Shown here piece by piece: positions 34,386 to 45,150 of a DNA stretch of 64,000 nucleotides; position 1 is the first letter of the stretch; each line of letters starts with the position of its first letter. This DNA comes from Progne subis subis (lineage: Eukaryota; Chordata; Aves; Passeriformes; Hirundinidae). Under the pieces are notes generated by a model that ran no database searches, had not been told where the DNA came from, and worked only from the letters and a program-made list of their open reading frames with translations. Location of the stretch: contig JAKJHU010000084.1 of the NCBI GenBank assembly GCA_022316685.1, forward strand, positions 1,373,001 to 1,437,000, written 5' to 3'. A program made the position numbers and the translations under genes.

Positions 34386-35883
34386 GTATCACATTCTAAT
34401 ATGAAACAAACAAATTTCCCCACATGAACATTTAACACAGATTTTTATGCTTCAATCATACCTGGTTTTAGTTTTCGCTTTTAACCTTTCATTATCTCAA
34501 AGGTGAGGGAATGATCTTCCACTTAAAAACATCAGGACACTTTACCTGGAGAAATAAACTGACCTATGCAAAGAAAATCTAGTTCTTCTATGTAAGATTC
34601 TAATGGTTTTATTTACAACTATTTTAGAAGAAATAGTATTCCATAGGGTTATTATGTTTGACAGGAAAGGCAGGAAACTGTTATGCTTTATAAGCATTTC
34701 CTTCTAATTTTTTTAAGCTAAGCAGTTACTTTATAGTTAAAATCACTCATGCTTCACAAATTTTTTATAAAAGGCTATTATTATTGGGCCAATATTTTTA
34801 TTTTATATACAATTTTTTTACTAATGACAGCATGTATGAAGCCGCTGTTACCACAGAACATTCCTGTGTTCAATCATTACCCCCAGAAGCTTTAGATATT
34901 ATTCTATTTAAACACATTTTTGAATTCAGATATGTATTCAGGTTTTCAAGTTTTTAACACAGCTGGAGAAAGATATTTCACACTTCTCCAAGCAGTTTAT
35001 CAAATATTCCCCTTGCCAAGCTGCCTATTAATTTAGTCATCACCACTTGTCACCAGATTTTAATAAATTAGCATTTTCAATAAACTTAAGGCAGCTCTGA
35101 AAGCAGATGTTAATTCTGTATTCATGCTGCTTTGAAAATAAGAGTCAAAATACTTGGATAATAAAGCAAGCAAAACAAGAAAAAAATGTGTTCAGTTGTT
35201 GTCTTTTAAGAAAGATATAATTATTATTATTTAGCTTTCTTTTAGGGGTTTATTGATACCTCAAATAACCTTGCACTTTAAAAGCGTCAAACCCATGCTT
35301 AATTCTGATTGCCAACCAAGGCATACCTTCTGACAATTAAGAGGTAATTAAACAATTATATAGAATTTAATAATGAAGAACTAGTCAAATCTTTTGAAAT
35401 GACGGAATTGAAAAATTCTAGTTTTGGTTTATTGTTTAAAATGGACAGTTTTGTCTGTCTGTGCTCCTCTTTCCATGTACCTTGCACAAGGGAGTCCCCT
35501 GTACCTGTCCCATCAGGGTGTGCTCACAGTCTCCTATTTTGTGCAGGAAACTTCTGTCTCCTCATCTGTTCTGTTGTCTCATTCCAACTTTGTGCCTTGA
35601 CTGGTCTTTTGTCAAAAACATTCCTGTAAGTTTTTGGCTTTGAACCAATTCTGCTCACCTTGCACTCCTGGAGGAGCCCACAAGTGCTAATCCTCCTGAT
35701 TTTCTGTCTCATTATCATCAGCTGAGGTTATTTTTTTCAGCATGGGTGCATTCACATGACAGATGACTGTGTCAGTCTGATCTGATCCTTCCAGTCTGGA
35801 GACTGGGATGTGGCAGAGACAAATGACTCTTCCATTTCCACTTTCTAGTGGGCACTGGCTGTGTTTACTTTTGCTTTGCCTGG
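34386..35883. other. unassigned A/T-rich unique sequence, 1.5 kb
   Basis: No recognised repeat. Very A/T-rich from 34700 to 35400. Confidence 0.45.
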
Positions 35884-36038
35884 GAGGATTGTGGCTGCCC
35901 CATCCCTGGAAGTGTCCAAGGCCAGGTTGGACAGGGCTAGGAGCAACCTGGGATAGTGGAAGGTCTCCCTGCCCATGGCATGGGATGAAATGAAATTAAT
36001 TTTAAGGTCTTTTCTAAATGAAACCATTCCAGGATTCC
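35884..36038 (+). mobile_element. CR1 3'-end fragment
   Basis: 'tccctggaagtgtccaagg', 'ccaggttggacagggctagg', 'aacctgggatagtggaagg', 'ccctgcccatggcatggga', then a diverged tail 'aaaccattccaggattcc'. Confidence 0.88.
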
Positions 36039-36839
36039 ATCCAACCCTTGGCAAAGTAAGTTCCCCTGCCATGCTTGTGGAGCATCAGGTTTATCTCTGA
36101 TTTAATAAATAATGCATGGAAACCACAAATAACAATATATTAATTGTGAGTGTCTCAGCAAAGAGAAATTAAAGAAGGGTCAGCATTCAGCCTTAGGTGG
36201 AAGGGCACTCCCAGAAAGGAAAGCTTCGATTCATGCCGAGTGATGAATAATTGCAGACAATCCCATTGAAACTTATTCCCAAGAAGCTAGTCCCACCAGT
36301 CTCGGCTAAATGTGCTGAAAGGAGGAACTAATTAGTGAATAGGCTGCTTTCACCAAGTTGAGTGGGCATCAATCACATCCTGCAACTGGGGTAACCCAGC
36401 GTACGGCTGCTGTTGTTTGGGAATGGGATCCCAACGAGCCCGGCCCAGCTGCTGTTGTTTGAGAATGTGATCCCGAGGTGTCCTAGGAGCTGCCAGCCAG
36501 CACCAAGTAGGAGCAGCGTGTCATTTGCCTCATAGGACATGAGAGGATTTTATTTAATCCCTTTGTTGGGTGTTTTGGTGATTTTTTTTAATGCAGGAAC
36601 ACAAGCTGGAGTTCTGTGATTAATATGGAGTCTGTTGTGCTTCCAAGACACCCTGCGTACAAATATGGACTGGAACCAAAGTGTCTTTGTGTTAAATGAG
36701 CCACGTCATCCAACAGAGAGTTTGTGTCAGGTTTATGCTCTCAAGTGGCTTTGTGCCAGCTGCACAGGACTGGTGGGATTCGATCTGTCAGGGAATCTGC
36801 TGGCTAAAAGTTAATCCATCAGCAGTTTTGAACAAATCA
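36039..36839. other. unassigned sequence containing a 42-bp-period duplication
   Basis: The two-copy direct repeat at 36406-36476 is listed separately. No gene is recognised. Confidence 0.4.
36406..36476. repeat. two-copy direct repeat, 42-bp period
   Basis: 'gctgctgttgtttggga' at 36406 recurs as 'gctgctgttgtttgaga' at 36448. The two copies agree at most positions over about 27 bp. Confidence 0.75.
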
Positions 36840-36884
36840 GAATCATAGAATCATTGAGACAGAAAAAGACCTCCAAGATCATCC
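36840..36884 (-). mobile_element. CR1 3'-terminal stub, minus orientation
   Basis: 'gaatcatagaatcattgag' and 'aaagacctccaagatcatc' are the last ~45 bp of a minus-strand CR1. It is fused directly to a plus-strand CR1. Confidence 0.8.
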
Positions 36885-37014
36885 CTGGAACTTTTCAAGG
36901 CCTGGTTGGATGGGGCTTGGAGCAACTTGGGATAGTGGAAGGTGTCCCTGCCCATGGCAGGGGGTGGGACAAGGTGACCTCTAAGATCCCTTCCAGCCCA
37001 ACCCATCCTGTGAT
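36882..37014 (+). mobile_element. CR1 3'-end fragment, plus orientation
   Basis: From 'tccctggaacttttcaagg' through 'ggatggggcttggagcaac' and 'tgtccctgcccatggcag' to 'cagcccaacccatcctgtga'. The join to the minus stub has a few shared bases (CATC), so the exact breakpoint is ambiguous. Confidence 0.88.
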
Positions 37015-38989
37015 ATTAAAGATACCCTGCTTTGTTTTCCTGCCACAGAAGAAGATATGATCAGGTAACAGACAGCCATAATGAGCCATAAAGTGGGATC
37101 TGACTGGAGAAATGTGTCTCATCAAGCACAGCAAAGTCGGTGTGTGGGCAGGTGGGGGTTTTGTAGGGAGCACTTATTTCTCTGCTGCTGAAAGGCTTCT
37201 TGCTCTCCATTGTCATGCAAATTCCAGCTTGAGGAGGCGAAATGCTGGAATTGGCACTGGAATACATTTTGTGCACAGTCTCTCCTTTATTTCCCGACCG
37301 CTGTCAGTGCCTGTTCACTCCACCACCTCTTTGTAGTTGCAAAAGAATGAAATATCCTGTCAGTGGCTCCTCCAGGCAGCAGAGCCAGCATTTGCAACTG
37401 AACAAAACATCTGCATTTTCTTCCAATTGCACATTTCAGGGTTGTATTTCTTGCAGTCATACTCTACTCGTGCATAGATGGTTTAAGGGCAAATCTTTTT
37501 TACCAACCCATAATAAACCATTCAACTAAAGTAAAAAAACCACCTGACCCTGCAGAAGATCCTTGGTTTCACATGAAGCGTGGACCAAAGTGAGCTCCTG
37601 GAGAATTTGCTCACAATGTGAGACTAATTCTGAACATTCAGCTCCCTTTGTTTCACACTGAAGTGCTTCCATGGGTTTCAGGCTATTTCCTTTTAAGCAT
37701 TTAAATAAATAGTTTATCATGGAGTGACACAAGACTGCTTCCTTCTTTACAGCTTTTTAAAGATATTCAGTGGCTTTGTTTTATTCAACCTAGGTAAAAG
37801 CATAAAGCTTTAAAGGCATTCTGTAACTGTTACATTATAAATGTTCTTCTTTGTAGCAAAAGAAAAAAGCCCAAAACTTAGGGATTTCTAAAGATTTATA
37901 GGGTCTTTTGTTTTTCTGTTTTTCCTTACTCTTTCAAGCTGCTAAACAAACATCAAAGCATTAAATGAGGAGGCACCATCCAAGTGCATTTTTCTGATAC
38001 TGGGTGGGAGGTGTACGAAAGGAAATGTAACATGAAATGAGCTATGAAATAGAAAAGGTATGGACCAGATATTTGTGATATGGATAAATCCTGTCTGCAG
38101 CACCACTGTAGTCCTCTCCAGACATGAAAAAGTGCTCTTGGCACAGTCTTTTCTTCTCTTCAGCCCTTCTGCTGAGGCTGTAGGTGGAACTACCCGTGCA
38201 GTTGGTGGGGATGTGCCCACTCAGGTGCAAATTACCTCAGTCCAGTGTGGCCAGGAAATTCAATCAGATAATACAACTGCTATGTAGCCAGGCAAGCTTC
38301 AGATTATAGCCTACCAATGGAAAAAGCTTGGAGTCAAAAGACACAAAAGGTTATTGATATGTGAGGTTCAAATTTTTGTGAAGCTCAGTGTGCTTAATTT
38401 GGCCCAGTTGAAGTCTCTGGGAACATTTTAGGGACACACGTGATGGGAAAGGCTGAAAAACTGCTGCCCAGTCTCCGTAATTGCCTGTACTGGGGTTGAC
38501 TCATAACTGCCTTTTTCTCCTTTAAAATAAGAAACCTTTCATAAAATATAAGCATTTTTCTCTCTCACCTGTCTTCTACACATGACAGATGAATTGCTGT
38601 GAAAAGTCTTTCTAAAAAGCATCTGATCAAGGTTCCCTGTCCACCTTCCATTTGAAAAATTGTTACACGTGCAAAAATTCCCAGGAAAGGAAAGAAATAA
38701 AAAAAATCAGGAGTGACTCTGAAGTTAAAAAATCAGTGTAAGAACATCCACAATTACCTTATTTTTTTAAATGAAAGGACAAAGGCCCTTAGGTGGAAGA
38801 TTTTTTAGTCTGTAAATAACATTTGCTCCAGCTTTTACAGATCTTTACCATGGCAGGAGGATGTTGGTGAATGACTGCCTGTGACTGCACTTCCAGGAGG
38901 ATTCTCTCCTTAAAATACTGACCTTCTCTTACTGAGATTTCCTCTTGTGAACTCTGCCTAAATGGGAGAAACACAGCTCAGACAGTCCC
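37015..38989. other. unassigned unique sequence, about 2 kb
   Basis: No recognised transposon or gene. Frames of 60-95 codons on both strands lack motifs. Confidence 0.45.
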
Positions 38990-39440
38990 CTGTTTGCCAA
39001 GGGATCAGTGGGATGGAGATGGGGATCACTTTGGGGTTGAAGGATGCTGAGACCAGCCTGACTCATCCATCCCAAAGTTAAATACTCTGAGGAGAAATGC
39101 TCCTGAGATCCTGACAGAGAAACCAGCAGGTGATAGTGCTGACAGCTGATCTAACCCAGCCTGGGGACATCTGACATCGGTCACTTTGTGCCATAAAAGC
39201 CCAGCCCCACTTTTTAATGGGAGGATCTTTTCTAATACCACCCTTCTGGGAGTGTGTGGAGATTCCTCCCTGGAGTGGGGACACCCCAAGGTCACTCCTT
39301 GAGGGTGAGGAAAGAGATTGGGTCACTGGGATGGGTGAGTGACATCAATCTCTACTTGATGACTGTTTTTCTAACTTTGATATCATTGCTCCAATAAACA
39401 GTGCACCATATTACTTTTTATAGCTGCCTGTACTACGTAT
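38990..39440 (+). mobile_element. LTR of an endogenous retrovirus, edges uncertain
   Basis: A TATA-like CATAAAAG at 39192-39199 and AATAAA at 39393-39398, in that order on the plus strand. Blocks such as 'agattcctccctggagtgg', 'gagattgggtcactggga' and 'atcattgctccaataaaca' resemble a passerine LTR family I recall. No target duplication was located. Confidence 0.55.
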
Positions 39441-39994
39441 TAAATAATACTGATTAAGATCTTTCTGTTTAAGCATTCTCATTATCACTGTCATTCTAAT
39501 TGCAGGGATGCAACTCAGGAAGGGCTTAGGAAAGGGGAAGAGGATGGGGGTTTTTATCTTATTTGAGACTTTCAGCCTCTGCTGCTAAGACAGGATTTAT
39601 TTTACACTCTTCACCTGACAAACATTTATTGGAGAAATAATTCTCCCCTTGTGGATCCTTTTGGAAAAATGTGCTTTCTGAACATTGAAATAATTGGAAA
39701 TCTTGGCTATTTGGTAGTCTCCAAGGCCTTGTGATTTGCTGACACAGAGATGTCTCTCTGGCTCCTGGGCAAATAACTGTGCCACAATTCAGGGGTTGCC
39801 TTTTCCTAGTCTTAGAAACTCTGGAGAAATGGACACCACTAATTTTGAGTTTTCTCAGCCAACTGTGGGGTTTGCACTGGTTAACAATAACTCAGCGTTC
39901 CCTTTTCACCCCCACTTTCCTGAAGGAACTGAAAATGTAGTGCTGGCAAATGCTTGACGTGTATTTCTGGTAGCTTGTCTGGGAAAGGCTGATC
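39441..39994. other. unassigned sequence
   Basis: No recognisable feature. Confidence 0.4.
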
Positions 39995-40157
39995 AGACAC
40001 GGGGAAGGGCTGCCTGGAGAAGTGATGGAGTCACAATCCCTGGAAGTGTTCAAAAAATGTGGATGTGGCACTTGTGAACATGGTTTAGTGCTGGGTTAAT
40101 GGTGGGACTCAGTGATCTTGGAGGCCTTTTCCAACCTTAATGGATCCCTGATTCTAT
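39995..40157 (+). mobile_element. CR1 3'-end fragment
   Basis: 'cctggagaagtgatggagtc', 'tccctggaagtgttcaaaa', 'ggatgtggcacttgtgaac', 'gatcttggaggccttttcc' and the tail 'ccctgattctatat'. It carries the 'gatcttagaggtcttttcc' type 3' end, as at 30450-31104. Confidence 0.85.
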
Positions 40158-40865
40158 ATGTGTGCTGTAGTTTTAATTAGACATTTTAAATAGACTGCTA
40201 TGATGGGATTTTTATTCATTTATTATTCCTTAATTACTTAGCTAGTCTATTATAATTGAAATATGTGTTCTGTGGTCTCGTGTGAAAAGAGATTGAAGAC
40301 TAAACATAGGAGCTTCTCAGGATGCATTAACTGGAAAGCCAGATAATCAATAAAGGGAAAAACTAAATTAAAGACAATTTAAAATACTCATGGCAAAGAT
40401 ACTCAGTCAAGGAAATTGAGGGATTTCTCCAACAGAAACTGGGCCCTGTCCCCTCCCATCTCTGGGGATGAGTGGTCTGATGTCCATCCGTGAGCTAGTG
40501 GCTAGGGATGCACAGCCTCATCCATAAAATCCAGGGGTGGGCGACCTCCATCCCTGGAAGCCAGGGAGAAAATGATGGGCTCCATAGTCCTGAGGCACAA
40601 TGCTGTATCAGGGGCACAGAAGGGCTGTTCTGGATGCCTGACACGGCTTTTAAAAGGTGGCCTGTTAGTGCAATATTTTGGATTAAAACCTGTAATCATG
40701 ACTCTCTAACAGAGGACAGATGACCTGAAGCAAAGCTTTTTGAATTTCCTGCATTGTTAGAGAGCAGCAGAGTTTGAAATGTGCAGGTTTTGCTGCCCTA
40801 CAAATGAATGAAGAGATAGGAAAGTCCAAATAAATATCAGTAATATTAAATAATAATTCTTTTAC
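40158..40865. other. unassigned sequence
   Basis: No recognisable feature. Confidence 0.4.
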
Positions 40866-40920
40866 AATCATGGAATCATTTAGATTGGAAAAGACCTCCA
40901 AGAAAAATAGGTCTGACCTC
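40866..40920 (-). mobile_element. CR1 3'-terminal stub, minus orientation
   Basis: 'caatcatggaatcatttaga' and 'ttggaaaagacctccaag' are the terminal part of a minus-strand CR1. The following ~140 bp are not clearly CR1. Confidence 0.6.
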
Positions 40921-41058
40921 TTGCTTCCCTCTGGCCCCCTGGAGGCAGGACACAAAATGTTTAGTGGAGACTGTCATAAATATTTTGTTATAACAGGGTG
41001 GCCAACAGTGCCAGCTTGGCTGGAGTGAAACCAGACTCATATCTGGGCAATGACATTA

Positions 41059-41130
41059 AAGGCACAGCTCCTCTGGCCTCCCTGTGCCAGGGCCCCACCA
41101 CCCTCACAACAAGGAATTCCTTCCTGACAT
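41059..41130 (-). mobile_element. CR1 internal fragment, minus orientation
   Basis: 'ggcacagctcctctggcc', 'ctgtgccagggccccacc' and 'aaggaattccttcctgac' match the middle of the CR1 3' region in reverse. Confidence 0.7.
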
Positions 41131-41190
41131 ACCACCCTGATGGGTTTAATGCCCCTTCTAACCCAAACCATTCTGGAATTCCATGATTCC
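41131..41190 (+). mobile_element. CR1 3' tail, plus orientation
   Basis: 'gatgggtttaatgcccctt', 'taacccaaaccattctgg' and 'ttccatgattcc' are the very end of a plus-strand CR1, joined to the minus fragment before it. Confidence 0.75.
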
Positions 41191-41865
41191 TATGAAGAGA
41201 AGTCTGAAGGATTTTTATCAGAGGGAGGAGAAGTGAAATGAACATGTTTTAACATGAAACAAGAGTATTTGTTGCTAACTGCTCTTTTATTTACATTGGA
41301 ATCTGGTGTTCCAGAATGCAGGTGTTTTAACCTCCTCCATCTCTCCCCTCACTTAATTCACTGCTGCCACGTAATTTGGAATAGGATTTTTCAAACTTCA
41401 TGCTTGTAGATGAGCAGACATATTCCCAAAAATTAAATATCCCTGTTAGTGTCCTTGGACTTAATGCGGGAACATGGAGGAAAAAAAAAACTTTAATTCA
41501 TACATTACATGGGATATTGAGTAATTTTAAATAACCTTCTCTTCCAAGGCTTTGGCTCTGGTCAGTGCAGAGATTAACCCAGAAAAGAAACTAAGTTCCA
41601 GCAATCAAGAGAGTGATGAGCCTGATTAATCCTCTCCATTACTGCAGAGGGAAGAAAGGAAGATAAGCCTCATCAGACAAATGCTGGCCTTCAGGAACTC
41701 TTCCTTTGCATATTTGCTTGCATAAATTAAATTAACTCAGGCAGCTGCATGAACCCCAAAGTTTCAATTATTAATATGATGGCTATATAAAAAAGATACA
41801 GGAAATTGCAAGGGATTGCTGTACAAAATATTAAATTCTTTAGGTTAAATGCAGGTTTATGGGGT
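41191..41865. other. unassigned A/T-rich sequence
   Basis: No recognisable feature up to the start of the LTR. Confidence 0.4.
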
Positions 41866-43392
41866 TGTAGTGGTTTCACGTTCACTAAATTCTGGTCTTA
41901 GTACTCACTCTTTTTCTGTTGGAGAGAGACTAGGAGAAAAACAAAGCAGGCTCAACCTTAAAAATTAACAAATCGTTTTATTAACACACAATAAAAGAGT
42001 GGAAAAAGCTGGGAAAAAAACCAAAACAAAGCAGAATGAAACTCCAAAAACACTCTTCCCTCCCCTTATAAACTGTTCCCTTTCTTACAAAACAACATGA
42101 AGAGACAAAACTTGTAATTTTCAGTCAGTTTCACCATTTGACAATAGTCTTTCAGTAATTCTTTAGGAGAAGAGTCTCTCTTAGAGCCATGGATCCCACT
42201 GACAACTTAGCACATGTTCTCTTGTGGGTTTTAAACTGTCACAAAAACAACCGCCCTGGAGAAACCTGCCTTTGTGACCCTCCCAGGAGCAGGTTCCCAA
42301 GCTGCTTATGGGTCATGGGTCTTAGACTTTTGCATATTGGGATGTCAGCTTTCAAAGATGAATAACGAAAGGCAAAGGATCCTTCATCTCAAGGTACAGA
42401 GATATCACTTCTTCAATGGCATAGAGGGCTTCTCATCTTTATCTCTGCTCTTATTCTAATCTTATAGGATTAGTATAACTTAGTCCATCACAAACACCTT
42501 TGCTCAAATCTGCACACAAATTAAAACAATCATCTCCCCAAACACATATCTTTCCCATGATTTAAAGGAATGATCTAAATATAGAGCTCATTTCCATGGC
42601 TTGAGTAAGAATGGAACAACTAACTCTTCAACCTTCTGTCTTAGTAGTCTTTTTACTCTCGCTCTACTGACTTCATGCTGTTGTTCTTTATGTTCACTCT
42701 GTCCTTTTCTTTTCTGTCTCAGAGAAGGACCAAGCTCTGGAAGCTTCATGTTGCCAGGAAAGGGTTAAATCTGCCCAGAGTATTTTTCCCTCTCGCAGTA
42801 GCTCATGAGATGTTCAAGGCTGTGCTGGTGAGGGAGGAAAAACTCACACAGAAACATCAGAGATCAGAGCACCTGGGCAGTCCGGAATCACAAAAACCCA
42901 GGCAGGACCATAAATGCCTTCTCAGCCACCCCTCGGTGTAAATCGGGGTGGCTTCAGCCCAAATGGTGCCCACAGCTCTTATCAGGGCCCGGCAGAGATC
43001 TCTCCCTGCCCCAGGGGAGTTTAGAGAAAGCAGTTGTTGTAAAGCAGCAACCTCTCCTTCCCCCCTTCACCCGGGAGCCGATGGAATCCGGCCAGGCTTC
43101 AGGCCAGCTCCCCCCAAAAAGGGGAACAGCAGCAGGCCCAGCTCCATGTTACCGCTCTCTCCCTGGCCAAAGGAAAGAAGGAAAAAGACCCACCTACAGG
43201 AAATCAAGGGGTTTTATATGGTACTTCCCAAAGTCATAGCCAACAATTTTCAGTGATCAAAACAGATGCCAATATCCCAACTAACTCTCTGACAGGTCCC
43301 TGTCCTTTCTAAAGCAATTCCCACGTCCTGACCCAGAGAATCATTCTACATTCCTCTATGACTCAAAAACCAAACTGTACTAACCCATGACA
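41866..43392 (-). mobile_element. long endogenous retrovirus LTR, minus strand
   Basis: Ends are TG (41866) and CA (43391-43392); on the minus strand it begins TGTCATGGGTTAG and ends ACCACTACA, which resembles ERVL-type passerine LTRs. Near its 3' end the minus strand has AATAAAACG and ATTGTGTGTTAATAAAA, that is poly(A) signals, followed by a U5-like stretch. Flanks GGGGT (41861-41865) and GGGGC (43393-43397) would be a 5-bp target duplication with one change. At 1,527 bp it is long for an LTR, so a short internal segment or a second insertion may be included. No viral gene is recognised inside it. Confidence 0.6.
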
Positions 43393-44764
43393 GGGGCTCA
43401 TCCCTGATTTTGCCATGTGTTTGGTCATAGGAGAATTTCCAGTAATCACTGCAAACTAATATAATGGAGGTTTCTACTCATAATTATAAAACTAGAATTA
43501 ATGTAGAAGGCAGTACGTGAATACTTCCATGGTTCTGTACAGGTCACTGAAGTGACTGAATCTGACCCTAATTAGTCATTATTGATTATTCTCATACTTT
43601 GAGTTCTGTGCATTTCTGCAGAATTGAAATATATCAATAAACAAATACAGAAAATAGTTTAGATGTCGTTGAAATCCCAGCACTAAAAATTGATCCCAGG
43701 AGAAAAGAAAATGTCAGAGTTCTTTCAAAATAAGAAAAAAAATATTCTTTTTTACAGCCTAATCTTTGCTAGCAATATGGATCTTCTTGATATTATTTCT
43801 ATATAAAAGAAAAAAATGCACCCTCATTGGTAGCAAGAAAGTTTCATGGAAGCCCATAAAATGTTTTACAGTTTAGTTATACTAATGTTTGTGGCATTTA
43901 ATAGAATAGGTGGACATTCTCGTGACAGAATTTAAAATTCATGCAGGGAAACAATGTCAGCATATTTTCTAATAGATTAGAAAATAATCTAAAATGAATA
44001 TCTCAAACCTGATAAACAGGAAGGACTGTGCAGAGGCAGAGCATTCACAGCATTTCTGTAGATAAAAGTGGAAAAAGAGAAAGAAAGACCATCACAAGCC
44101 TGGATTAACACACGTGCACCAGCACAGCTTCTTAAATCCTATGTGATGGCTTGAACATGACAACATGGAACATCTTCACAGGACATGGCCAAGGAGATAA
44201 ATTTGGCAGCAGCAGGTGTTCATTTCCCCCAGGAAACTCCTAAAAGTGCTTAAAACCAGTGGGTTATCTAGTTAACCTTGTTCTCAAGGACAGAGCGGAG
44301 GGGGAAATCGGCACTTGCTGTGGAATTCTTGGGAAATGTTACATAAAAAAGTAAAGACACTGCTCATTATAACTCGGTACTCCTTTCAAAATTGCCAGAG
44401 ATCAGCAAGGCCAAGAGTTTTGCGGGATTTAAAAATCAATCGGATAATTACAGTGATCCATGAGTTGTCATAGCAAAGACTAAACAAAGATTCATTTCTT
44501 CTTGGAAGAGAAAATGTCTTGGAAGGGGAAATAAAGGTTCAACCTTCAGGGCATAAGCTGCCTCTAACTAACAGGAGTTGGGAAGGAATACTCAGAGAGA
44601 AATACTGTACCTAAGCCAGGCTTAATGGTTTGGGGCTTAATGTAGGCATTCCACATCCCTCAGGCACTGGAAAATCAGACTTTGAAGTGCTATCTCGTGG
44701 TGAGGTCAGCACTCTCCAAAGGCTCCCTGCTTACTGAGTGCCTTGCACAGAAAAATTCCCACAA
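43393..44764. other. unassigned sequence
   Basis: A/T-rich, with no recognised gene or repeat. Confidence 0.4.
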
Positions 44765-45150
44765 GGAGCAGCTAAAGGGAGCTGGGAAAGGGGCTCAGCC
44801 TGGAGAAAAGGAGGCTCAGGGGGGACCTTCTGGCTCTGCACAACTCCCTGACAGGAGGGGACAGCTGGAGGGGGTTGGGCTCTGCTCCCAGGGAACAGGG
44901 ACAGGAGGAGAGGGAATGGCCTCAAGCTGTGCCGGGGGAGGTTCAGGTTGGATATTGGGAAAATGTCTTCAGTGGAGGGGTGGTCAGGAACTGGCACAGC
45001 CACCCAGGGCACTGGTGGAGCCCCCATCCCTGGAGGTGTTCAAGAAATGAGTGGATGTGTCACTTGGTGATCTGGTTTAGTTGGAAACCGTGGGGTTCAG
45101 CCGAAGGTTAGACTCTGCGATCTCAGCAACCTCAGCGATTCTGCGGTTCT
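44765..45150 (+). mobile_element. CR1 copy, about 385 bp
   Basis: 'ctcagcctggagaaaagg', 'caactccctgacaggagg', 'ggttcaggttggatattggg', 'ccatccctggaggtgttc' and 'gatgtgtcacttggtgatc', ending near 'cagcgattctgcggttctt'. 5'-truncated, with a mutated tail. The 122-codon frame at 44682 is CR1 sequence. Confidence 0.9.
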
